Below, piece by piece: positions 14,737 to 21,371 of a stretch of 24,808 nucleotides of DNA. Position numbers and translations under genes: made by a program. This stretch comes from Acidobacteriota bacterium (GTDB lineage: Bacteria; Acidobacteriota; Blastocatellia; Pyrinomonadales; Pyrinomonadaceae): NCBI GenBank assembly GCA_023391155.1, contig JAEWBM010000065.1, positions 1 to 24,808 on the forward strand, written 5' to 3'. The notes under the pieces were generated by a model, which searched no databases, was not told the origin of the DNA, and was given only the letters and a program-made list of their open reading frames with translations. How positions within the stretch are numbered: position 1 is the stretch's first letter; each line of letters opens with the position of its first letter.

Positions 14737-15399
14737 CTAGCTGACCATCGATGCGACCTCGGCCGCAAAATCGTCCGCCTTTTTCTCGATGCCTTCGCCC
14801 ATCTTATAGCGGGTGAAGCGGCGGATGGTGATATTCTCTTTGATCGAACCGATTTTTTCCGCGACCAGTTCGCCGACCGTCTTGCTCGGGTCCTTTACAA
14901 AAGGCTGATCGAGCAGGACCGACTCTTCATAGAACTTGTTCAAACGCCCCTCGATGATCTTGTTCAGGACGTCCTCCGGTTTGTTAGCATTTTTCGGATC
15001 GTTCTTGAGCTGGTCCATCAGGATCTCGCGTTCTTTCTCAAGTTCTTCCGCCGGGACCTCATCACGGGTGACGAACCTCGGGTCCGAGGCCGCGATGTGC
15101 ATCGCAACGTCTTTGACCAGTGCCTGAAACTCTTCGCCGCGGGCGACGAAATCGCTTTCGCAATTTACCTCGACCATCACGCCGACCTTGCCGCCCATAT
15201 GAATATATGAACCGACGACGCCCTCTGCCGTAACGCGGCCCGCCTTTTTACCGGCGGTCGCCATTCCTTTTTTTCGAAGCAGCTCGATCGCTGCCGTCTC
15301 GTCGCCGTTTGCCTCGACGAGGGCGTTTTTGCAATCGACCATTCCGGCCCCTGTTTTTTCCCTGAGGGATTTTACTGCACTTGCTGTGATCTCTGCCAT
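14737..15399 (-). CDS. tsf: Elongation factor Ts
   Basis: 220 residues. Guanine nucleotide exchange factor for EF-Tu. It begins MAEITASAVKSLREKTGAGM, then VDCKNAL, a UBA-like N-terminal domain. The core signature VEVNCESDFVAR follows, then the dimerisation/EF-Tu contact region and TVGELVAEKIGSIKENI near the C-terminus. The ATG at 15399 is preferred over the TTG at 15411, because that TTG is part of a TTGGAG ribosome site 6-7 nt upstream. Shorter than the E. coli protein, of the compact type with one coiled-coil subdomain reduced. Confidence 0.95.
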   Translation of the reverse strand: MAEITASAVKSLREKTGAGMVDCKNALVEANGDETAAIELLRKKGMATAGKKAGRVTAEGVVGSYIHMGGKVGVMVEVNCESDFVARGEEFQALVKDVAMHIAASDPRFVTRDEVPAEELEKEREILMDQLKNDPKNANKPEDVLNKIIEGRLNKFYEESVLLDQPFVKDPSKTVGELVAEKIGSIKENITIRRFTRYKMGEGIEKKADDFAAEVASMVS

Positions 15400-15466
15400 A
15401 ACTTGCTCCAATATGATCTGCGGGAACTTTCCCCGCTTATTTATTCTTTAATTCCGTCTGCTGATA

Positions 15467-15510
15467 AAAAAACGCAGCCAATTCGCCGATGCCGGAAAAA
15501 AGCCGCGTTT
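15467..15510 (-). terminator. Possible attenuator hairpin between rpsB and tsf
   Basis: On the - strand AAACGC (15510-15505) pairs with GCGTTT (15475-15470), followed by further Ts. The long loop holds a smaller CCG/CGG stem. The stem is short, so the call is tentative; it may tune tsf relative to rpsB. Confidence 0.35.
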
Positions 15511-15531
15511 GGTTAAAGATGAAACGAACTC

Positions 15532-16548
15532 TTATTTGGCTGCCGCTTCGTTGCTTTCTTCCGCTGCCTCGCCGGTTTCGGCGGCTTCAACGACCTCTTC
15601 GACCGCCTCGGATGCCGACGTTTGGATCTCAGCGTTTACCTCGCCGGATTCACCGTGGGCTCCAGGCTCCTTGCCGGGAGCCAGGCCTTCGTCGCTGTCG
15701 CTGTGCGTAGCTTCGGCCGTTTCCCAAGTTTGATCGGCGACCTTAACATCTGCCGTCACCGCGGCTTCTCCGCCGGTAAGCGCCGAGCCGATATCGGCTA
15801 TGCCTTCTGCCGTCTGGCTTTCCGCTGCTGCAGCCTGCTGGCCCATAGTGCCTTCCGAGCCGACCTGCTGCCCTTCGAGGATCGCGTCGGCGATTCGCGA
15901 AGCGAATAACCTGATCGCACGCAGTGCGTCGTCATTGCCCGGGATCACATAATCGATGCCCTCGGGCGAGCAGTTTGTGTCAACCACGGCCACGATCGGA
16001 ATGCCCAGCCGGTTCGCTTCCTTAACAGCGATATCCTCTTTGCGAACATCGATGATGAACATCATGTCCGGCATGCCGCCCATGTCCTTGATCCCGGCAA
16101 GGTTCTTCATCAGGCTCTCATGCTCGCGGTCGAGTTTAAGGCGTTCTTTTTTGGTGAGCATTTCGAAGCGGCCGTCTTCACGCATCGCTTCGATTTCTTT
16201 GAGCTTCTTGATGGACTTTTGAACGGTTTGGTAGTTGGTCAAGAGGCCGCCGAGCCAGCGGTTGTTGACGTAATACTGCCCGCAGCGTTCGGCCTCTTCC
16301 TTGATGGCGTCCTGTGCCTGGCGTTTCGTACCGACGAAAAGTATCTTCTGGGTCGGCCGCTGCGTCACCGATTCCTGTACGTAATCGAGAGCGTTGGCAA
16401 AAAGCTTCTGCGTTTTCTGGAGGTCGATAATATAAATGCCGTTGCGTTCGCCAAAGATGTATTCCTTCATCTTCGGGTTCCAACGGCGGACCTGGTGACC
16501 AAAGTGAACCCCTGCTTCCAGGAGTTCTTTCATCGTTATAGTAGCCAA
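15532..16548 (-). CDS. rpsB: Ribosomal protein uS2 with long acidic C-terminal tail
   Basis: 338 residues, against roughly 230-260 for most bacterial S2. The core is normal to about residue 229: MATITMKELLEAGVHFGHQV, the RRWNPKMKEYIFGERNGIY block, RWLGGLLTNY, MPDMMFIIDVRKE and NCSPEGIDYVIPGNDDA. From about 230 to 338 a low-complexity tail rich in Ala, Glu, Ser and Gly follows (AESQTAEGIAD, SEAVEEVVEAAETGEAAEE). It is in the same frame with no sign of a frameshift. The start is a TTG at 16548, supported by AGGAG 10 nt upstream; the ATG at 16533 is too far from it and would cut the conserved N-terminus. It lies upstream of tsf, the usual pairing. Confidence 0.95.
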   Translation of the reverse strand: MATITMKELLEAGVHFGHQVRRWNPKMKEYIFGERNGIYIIDLQKTQKLFANALDYVQESVTQRPTQKILFVGTKRQAQDAIKEEAERCGQYYVNNRWLGGLLTNYQTVQKSIKKLKEIEAMREDGRFEMLTKKERLKLDREHESLMKNLAGIKDMGGMPDMMFIIDVRKEDIAVKEANRLGIPIVAVVDTNCSPEGIDYVIPGNDDALRAIRLFASRIADAILEGQQVGSEGTMGQQAAAAESQTAEGIADIGSALTGGEAAVTADVKVADQTWETAEATHSDSDEGLAPGKEPGAHGESGEVNAEIQTSASEAVEEVVEAAETGEAAEESNEAAAK

Positions 16549-16632
16549 AACTTAATATCTCCTATTCAACTGGTTTATGTACTCACCGGGAACTTATGAA
16601 TAAACCAAGGTATCCCGGCAATGGATTTTGTC

Positions 16633-16657
16633 CGGGCCGGCACAGAGGCCGAGCCCG
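16633..16657 (-). promoter_or_regulatory. Strong hairpin between rpsI and rpsB
   Basis: On the - strand CGGGC-T-CGGC pairs with GCCG-GCCCG around a CTCTGT loop, starting 9 nt after the rpsI stop. No T-run follows, so it may be a weak terminator, an RNA processing site or part of an rpsB leader structure. Confidence 0.45.
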
Positions 16658-16666
16658 AATCACGAA

Positions 16667-17059
16667 TTAACGTTTCGAGAACTGGAACCGCTTACGGGCG
16701 CCTTTCTGGCCGTATTTCTTACGTTCCTTCTGGCGCGGGTCGCGCGTGACCAGGCCCGCTTTCTTAAGCGTGGGCCGCAGGTCGGCGTTGAATTCCATCA
16801 ACGCACGCGTGATGCCGTGACGCACCGCACCGGCCTGTCCGGCCTGTCCGCCGCCGTCGACATTCACGAGGATGTCGAACTTGCCGAGCGTGTCCGTCAG
16901 GCTGAGCGGCTGGCGGATGATCATCTGCAGCGCCTCATTCGGGAAATATTCGCCGAAGGTGCGGCGGTTAACGGTGATCTCGCCGGAACCGGGACGCAGG
17001 TAAACGCGTGCTGTCGAGGTCTTTCTGCGGCCGGTGCCGTAATACTGAATGTCTGCCAT
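16667..17059 (-). CDS. rpsI: Ribosomal protein uS9
   Basis: 130 residues, full length. It begins ADIQYYGTGRRKTSTARVYL and contains the NVDGGGQAGQAGAVRHGI block and DPRQKERKKYGQKGARKRFQ, with the basic C-terminal tail ending FSKR that reaches the P-site tRNA. It starts 10 nt after rplM, forming the conserved rplM-rpsI pair. Confidence 0.97.
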   Translation of the reverse strand: MADIQYYGTGRRKTSTARVYLRPGSGEITVNRRTFGEYFPNEALQMIIRQPLSLTDTLGKFDILVNVDGGGQAGQAGAVRHGITRALMEFNADLRPTLKKAGLVTRDPRQKERKKYGQKGARKRFQFSKR

Positions 17060-17069
17060 ATCGATTTAA

Positions 17070-17513
17070 TTATTTGGTGTCGATCGTGATCGCTTCCGGT
17101 TGCTGAGCGGTGTGGCGGTGGTCCGCATCCGCATAAACTTTCAATTTCTTCGCCATCGCCTTGCCGAGCTTTGTCTTCGGCAGCATGCCCTTGACCGCGA
17201 GTTCGATGACCCGTTCGGGATGCTTTTCCAACATATCCGGAACGCTCACTTCGCGGAGCCCGCCCGGGTAAAGCGTATGGCGGCGATAAAGCTTTTGGTC
17301 GTTTTTCGAGCCGGTAAAGACTGCGTGGCGAGCGTTGATCACAACAACGTGATCGCCCATGTCCATGAACGGGGTCCATGCGGGATTGTTCTTTCCGGAA
17401 AGAATACGTGCGACCTCTGTGGCCAGCCGGCCCACCGTCTTGCCGCGGGCATCGACCACGAACCACTTGCGGCTGTCAGCCAGATCTTTTCCGCTCGGAA
17501 AATAAGTACTCAT
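17070..17513 (-). CDS. rplM: Ribosomal protein uL13
   Basis: 147 residues, normal length. Signatures are RKWFVVDARGKTVGRLATEV, then ARILSGKNNP, DHVVVINARHAVFTG, KLYRRHTLYPGGL and AVKGMLPKTKLGKAM. First gene of the translation cluster, with a promoter-like sequence and a small stem-loop (17537-17552) in the short leader. Confidence 0.97.
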   Translation of the reverse strand: MSTYFPSGKDLADSRKWFVVDARGKTVGRLATEVARILSGKNNPAWTPFMDMGDHVVVINARHAVFTGSKNDQKLYRRHTLYPGGLREVSVPDMLEKHPERVIELAVKGMLPKTKLGKAMAKKLKVYADADHRHTAQQPEAITIDTK

Positions 17514-17552
17514 AATTGCCTACACTGATAGGTATTTTCGCAAAAAAGCGAA

Positions 17553-17580
17553 CTGATAGAGTATCGAAATCACCTGTCAA
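17553..17580 (-). promoter_or_regulatory. Putative promoter of the rplM-frr cluster
   Basis: On the - strand TTGACA (17580-17575), a 16-bp spacer and TATCAG (17558-17553). An overlapping TTGACC/TACTCT pair exists 6 bp further upstream. A stem-loop TTCGC/GCGAA with a T6 loop lies at 17552-17537, near the expected transcript start, and could take part in leader control. Confidence 0.5.
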
Positions 17581-17691
17581 GGTCAAGCCGGGAACCGTCC
17601 ACTCCTCAAGCCCCGTTCGGCGCGATCCGTCCATAGCTGTGCTCTGTAGCAGCTTGATCAACTAGCAGCGGGATCTTGATCCAACTCCAAC

Positions 17692-17763
17692 GCTCCGTAG
17701 GAGCGGCCTGTCTGTAGTAGGCGGATCTGAATCAGGCTCCCAAGCTCCGTAGGAGCGGCCTGT
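17692..17763. repeat. Two copies of a 20-bp palindrome-containing repeat
   Basis: Identical 20-bp units GCTCCGTAGGAGCGGCCTGT lie at 17692-17711 and 17744-17763. Each contains GCTCC/GGAGC around a GTA loop. The sequence between and before them is also loosely repeated (GGATCTTGATCC against GGATCTGAATC), giving a period of 52 bp. Located between the start of the rplM cluster and the 3' end of the Nudix gene. Confidence 0.8.
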
Positions 17764-17776
17764 TTTATGCTGGCCC

Positions 17777-18298
17777 TCACCCCTTACCCCGTCTCTCCAC
17801 AACCATCAACCCCACGATCGTCTTCGCATCCTTTATTCCGCCGTTCTCGACCATTTCCATCAACTCTGCCAGCGACCACCGCTCGATCGTCAATATCTCA
17901 TCATCTTCCGGCTTTTGCTGCGTTTCCGTGAGCCCCGTCGCTAGATACAGGTGCATCTTTTCGGTGAGAAACCCCGGCGACACATAAAACTCCGAGACCT
18001 TCTCGAGATTTTCCGCACGCAGGCCGAGTTCCTCTTCCAGTTCGCGGGCGGCGCAAGTTTCGGGCGATTCGCCCTCTTCCAGGGTCCCGGCACAAAGTTC
18101 GAGCAGGTACTCGCCGGCGGCATGGCGATACTGCCGGACAAGAGCAACCGTCCCGTCATCGAACTTCGGCAGCACAACCGCACTGCCCTTATGCACAACG
18201 ACGTCCCGTGTGTACTCGACATCCCCCTCCCGCACCTCGTCCACGCGAATATCGAACACCTTGCCTTTATAAATTGTTTTGGAAGAGAGAGTCTGCAT
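17777..18298 (-). CDS. Nudix hydrolase, ADP-ribose pyrophosphatase-like
   Basis: 173 residues. The complete Nudix box GX5EX7REUXEEXGU spans residues 71-93 (G71, E77, R85-E86, E89-E90, G92) and binds the catalytic divalent metals. The surrounding sequence (KGSAVVLPKFDDGTVALVRQ, then YRHAAGEYLLELCAGTLEEG) is typical of the NudF/ADP-ribose pyrophosphatase group, which cleaves ADP-ribose or related nucleotide sugars; exact substrate unproven. The ATG at 18298 overlaps the TGA of the upstream gene by one base (TGATG), indicating translational coupling; an earlier start at 18343 would add an unconserved basic extension. Confidence 0.9.
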   Translation of the reverse strand: MQTLSSKTIYKGKVFDIRVDEVREGDVEYTRDVVVHKGSAVVLPKFDDGTVALVRQYRHAAGEYLLELCAGTLEEGESPETCAARELEEELGLRAENLEKVSEFYVSPGFLTEKMHLYLATGLTETQQKPEDDEILTIERWSLAELMEMVENGGIKDAKTIVGLMVVERRGKG

Positions 18299-19116
18299 CA
18301 ACAGCCGACACCATGAAAAGCGGCGTAAATGCCTTCCGAGCACAGGAAAAGCACCGGATGCCGGACGTTGTAGTGGTCGCTAAGATCGACCAGAAAATCC
18401 AGCTTAGAATCGCCGTCGAAATCGCCCACCCACAACAATTTCCAGCTGCAATCATCACACCCGTTCGGAAGCGAACGAAGCACCTGGGCGTCATAACCAG
18501 AATATTGCATCATCAGCACGGAGCCATTGAGTGGAAATCCTTCGGGTGAGGTTTTCTCGGTCCACAAACGGAGAGAGGAGACGCCCAGAGTGAACTTATC
18601 ACGAGGAAAGCGGAGATCGCTGTCGGGATCGGCTTCATAAACTGTTGTGACGGTGCCCGGCTCTAGGCCCGTCGCACCATGCAGTAGAAATACCGCCTGG
18701 TCTTGGACCGAAGTGACGATCTCACGGTCAAAAAGTCTGTCATCGTCAACCGGTCTTGCCTCGACTCTTGTCCTTTCAAGCTCGTACCGTTCCCCGACCC
18801 GAAACAATCCGATCCACGGCCCGCCGATCTCTTTAGAAACTTCCTCCGCGTGAAGAGCACCGGTTTGCAGCAGCTTCACGGGCAGCTCATCTACATAATT
18901 TTTCTCGGGGTCGTAAATAGGCAGCTCTTCGCGAACAACCACGGCAACCTCTAGCGGTTCGAGTGCGGGGGCCGTAACAGAAACGGCGTCAAAGTGCTCA
19001 GCGGTATTAAGAATATCGGACCAGTACGCCGACAGCTGACTAATCCCAAGGAACGCCGCAACACCAATGGCAGAGGCGGTGATAAAAGCGATCAAATCGA
19101 TGCGGCTACATTTCAT
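18298..19116 (-). CDS. Membrane-anchored protein with Asp-rich loop, paralogue of the next gene
   Basis: 272 residues. A single N-terminal membrane helix (about 8-28, LIAFITASAIGVAAFLGISQL) is followed by a long extracytoplasmic part. Near the C-terminus GDFDGDSKLDFLVDL is a DxDGDxxxD calcium-binding-like loop as in FG-GAP/EF-hand-like repeats, and the protein ends HGVGC. It shares with the gene upstream the block GLEPGTVTTVYEA, the sequence LLW(V/A)GD ahead of the Asp loop, and a terminal Gly-Cys. I do not recognise the family. It sits between its paralogue (18 nt gap) and the Nudix gene (1 nt overlap), so all three form one transcription unit. Confidence 0.7.
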   Translation of the reverse strand: MKCSRIDLIAFITASAIGVAAFLGISQLSAYWSDILNTAEHFDAVSVTAPALEPLEVAVVVREELPIYDPEKNYVDELPVKLLQTGALHAEEVSKEIGGPWIGLFRVGERYELERTRVEARPVDDDRLFDREIVTSVQDQAVFLLHGATGLEPGTVTTVYEADPDSDLRFPRDKFTLGVSSLRLWTEKTSPEGFPLNGSVLMMQYSGYDAQVLRSLPNGCDDCSWKLLWVGDFDGDSKLDFLVDLSDHYNVRHPVLFLCSEGIYAAFHGVGC

Positions 19117-19134
19117 AAATATCGCAGATTTGCT

Positions 19135-20013
19135 TTAACAACCACTGTGGGCGAATAAAGCGGCGAGATCCACCAGGTTCTCTGATTCATCCAACGGCGA
19201 AAGAAATAAGCCGGTACCGCTTTTTTCCTCATCGTAATACCGGTCAAGGTAAAGATCGAGCTTACCGTCGCCATTAAGATCGCCGGCCCAAAGGAGTGTA
19301 CCGAGATGCGATTCCATACCGTCCCAGATATGGGAACGGTCGATGATCTGCTCGCGGTGCCCGTCGCTAAGTATAAGAAGGGCCTTCTTGTGACCGTCTA
19401 CAGTTATTCCTGTAGACACTCTTAACAGATAATTTTTTGAACCTAACTGAAACTCGCGTCGAAATCCATGTTTCATGCGGTCGGAATTCGCGGGATCAGA
19501 AATTTCGACCGGTGCATTATAAACGGTCTTAACAGCACCCGGTCTTAAGCCTCCGATCGCTCTTACCGCAAAGGTCTTAACCGGTCCTGTGCTAAAACTG
19601 ACTTCCGTGCCTTCGAAAAATCCACCTGCATTAACTTTCTTGTTTAACTTAACTTTTGCGCTCTTCAGCGAAAAGGAGCCATCGGTACCCTCGAGCAATG
19701 TTAGCCACTTTTCGCCTGGTTTTGCATACACGTCCTCTTCCATAAAAAGTTCGGCTTCGCTTGCCCAGAAATCCATCAGATCAACATTGTAATCCGGATA
19801 CGACCCGTCATAATCCTCAGGAATATCGAAGAATTCAGCTTGGAATTCGTCTGTGTCCGGAGCGATGCCGATGGTCTCGACGACAGCCGACGGCTGAACG
19901 GACGCAATTTGAATTTCAACGCGGGTCGTTTCAGTCCACCAGATCCCACTCGCAATCGCACCGATCGCGATCGCTGAGAGAAATGCTCCGAGCCCGATAA
20001 TGTGACGATTCAT
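19135..20013 (-). CDS. Membrane-anchored protein with Asp-rich loop, first of a paralogous pair
   Basis: 292 residues from ATG 20013, chosen because CCGGAGG lies about 8 nt upstream; an earlier ATG would add a non-conserved stretch. The N-terminal membrane segment (about 4-24, HIIGLGAFLSAIAIGAIASG) is followed by an acidic region (FDIPEDYDGSYPDYNVD). The middle is beta-rich (GLRPGAVKTVYNAPVEI), and a DLNGDGKLDLYLDRY loop matches the DxDGDxxxD calcium-binding pattern. It ends HSGC. Paralogous to the following gene by shared blocks and layout. Function unknown; probably surface or periplasmic. Confidence 0.7.
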   Translation of the reverse strand: MNRHIIGLGAFLSAIAIGAIASGIWWTETTRVEIQIASVQPSAVVETIGIAPDTDEFQAEFFDIPEDYDGSYPDYNVDLMDFWASEAELFMEEDVYAKPGEKWLTLLEGTDGSFSLKSAKVKLNKKVNAGGFFEGTEVSFSTGPVKTFAVRAIGGLRPGAVKTVYNAPVEISDPANSDRMKHGFRREFQLGSKNYLLRVSTGITVDGHKKALLILSDGHREQIIDRSHIWDGMESHLGTLLWAGDLNGDGKLDLYLDRYYDEEKSGTGLFLSPLDESENLVDLAALFAHSGC

Positions 20014-20039
20014 TGAGTAGCCTCCGGTTAGGTAAATTG

Positions 20040-20048
20040 ATTCTAACA
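20040..20048 (-). promoter_or_regulatory. Possible extended -10 promoter
   Basis: On the - strand TG-T-TAGAAT forms an extended -10 element 27 nt before the ATG of the paralogous-pair operon. The -35 region is poor (TTTACC at an unfavourable distance), as is usual for extended -10 promoters. Confidence 0.4.
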
Positions 20049-20102
20049 TAGAAAATGGGGGTAAACTCGACATTTTGGCGGCACTAGGCTATCAATTAGT
20101 CA

Positions 20103-21368
20103 ATGCAAAACTACCGCATAGGTCTAGGGGTTTCCGGGGGCATCGCCGCGTATAAGGCGGTCGAGGTGATGCGGGCGCTGCAAAAGGCGGGGTGCGAGGT
20201 GTCGGTCGCGATGACGCGGCATGCCACGGAGTTCGTCCGGCCGCTGACGTTCAGGGCATTGACGGATAAATACGTCATCGTCGATGATTACGACCCCGAA
20301 AATCCGGACCCGATCGCACACGTCAACTTTTCGCAGTCGATCGACCTGCTCCTGATCGTTCCGGCGACGGCGAACATCATCGCAAAATTTGCCAACGGCA
20401 TCGCCGACGATTTTCTGACATCGACCTATCTCGCATCGACCGCGCCGGTGATGATCGCTCCGGCGATGAACACCTCGATGTGGGAACAGCCTGCGACGCA
20501 GCGGAATATCGCCAAACTCCGCGAGGACGGGGTCCGCTTTGCCGAGCCGGTCGCGGGTGAGCTTGCGTGCAAAACGGTCGGCACGGGGAAGCTGGAGGAT
20601 GTTGAGAATATCGTGCGGCAGGCGCTGGAGTTATTAGACGGGAACGCAAAAGCTCCCCTCCTGGATAGGAGGGGTGGCCGCGAAGCGGTCGGGGTGGTAG
20701 ATAAACGACACGACCTTGCTGCCGAACACTTTCTCATAACGGTCGGCGGGACCCGCGAGGCGATCGATCCGGTTCGGTTTATTTCGAATCACAGTTCGGG
20801 CAAAATGGGCTTCGCCTTGGCAGAGGCTGCTCGCGACCGAGGGGCGGAAGTGACAGTCGTCGCCGGTGTGACGACGGTCTCGCCGCCGGAAGGCATCAAG
20901 GTGATCACGGCCCCCTCAGCGCAAGAGATGTTCAACGCCGTTAAGGCCGCTGCCGATCACGCAACGGTCTTTATCGGTGCCGCCGCCGTTGCGGACTACC
21001 GCCCGGCGACGGTCGCCGAGGCGAAGATCAAGAAAGATGACCGCGATTCGCTGACGCTCGAATTAAAGAAAACGCCCGACATCCTGTCAGAGGTATCAAA
21101 ACGCCGCCGCGACGGGCAACTCGTTATCGGCTTTGCCGCCGAGACGGGCGATGCGGTCACTCAAGGCAAAATAAAGCTCGGCAAGAAAAACCTTGATATG
21201 GTCGTCGCGAACGACATCACCAAAGAGGGGGCGGGGTTTGACACCGACACGAATATCGCGACGATGATAACGCGAAACGGGCAGTCGGAATTGCCGCTTA
21301 TGTCCAAACGTGAGATGGCTGATAAGATATTGGACGAGATCATCAACCTCAGAACGCAAGGCCGATAA
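20103..21368 (+). CDS. coaBC: Bifunctional phosphopantothenoylcysteine decarboxylase / synthetase, carrying a repeat insertion
   Basis: 421 residues. Catalyses two steps of coenzyme A synthesis: joining phosphopantothenate and cysteine (CoaB), and decarboxylating the product (CoaC). CoaC half (about 1-175): GVSGGIAAYKAVE, His73 in IAHVNFS, Asn123 in APAMNTSMW and Cys156 in GELACKTVGTGKL, the known active-site positions. CoaB half (about 207-421): ITVGGTREAIDPVRFISNHS, SGKMG, then AAVADYRP and ELKKTPDI. Between the halves, residues 183-200 (KAPLLDRRGGREAVGVVD) are encoded by the 53-bp palindromic element and look foreign. All catalytic motifs are intact, so the enzyme is expected to be active. 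Stop at 21368, 3 nt before the next gene. Confidence 0.96.
   Translation: MQNYRIGLGVSGGIAAYKAVEVMRALQKAGCEVSVAMTRHATEFVRPLTFRALTDKYVIVDDYDPENPDPIAHVNFSQSIDLLLIVPATANIIAKFANGIADDFLTSTYLASTAPVMIAPAMNTSMWEQPATQRNIAKLREDGVRFAEPVAGELACKTVGTGKLEDVENIVRQALELLDGNAKAPLLDRRGGREAVGVVDKRHDLAAEHFLITVGGTREAIDPVRFISNHSSGKMGFALAEAARDRGAEVTVVAGVTTVSPPEGIKVITAPSAQEMFNAVKAAADHATVFIGAAAVADYRPATVAEAKIKKDDRDSLTLELKKTPDILSEVSKRRRDGQLVIGFAAETGDAVTQGKIKLGKKNLDMVVANDITKEGAGFDTDTNIATMITRNGQSELPLMSKREMADKILDEIINLRTQGR
20650..20702 (+). repeat. 53-bp palindromic element inserted in frame in coaBC
   Basis: Matches the reverse complement of 329-381 with one difference (T at 20689). Carries an 8-bp stem (CCCCTCCT/AGGAGGGG) and a CCGC/GCGG stem. 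It is read through in frame as residues 183-200 of CoaBC, in the interdomain linker. The behaviour resembles the Rickettsia palindromic elements that insert in frame in protein genes. Confidence 0.88.
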
Positions 21369-21371
21369 TAA

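Noticed and set aside
15532..15860. The rpsB tail as a frameshifted read-through
   Set aside because: The tail composition is a coherent acidic low-complexity sequence, not random out-of-frame sequence, and the stop is followed by the expected tsf gap.
16120..16599. 159-codon + strand frame opposite rpsB
   Set aside because: Antisense shadow of a highly conserved ribosomal protein gene.
20640..20710. Frameshift or assembly error in coaBC at the interdomain linker
   Set aside because: Both halves are in one frame with complete motifs, and the extra segment is a recognisable repeat element with a second copy, so it is a real in-frame insertion.
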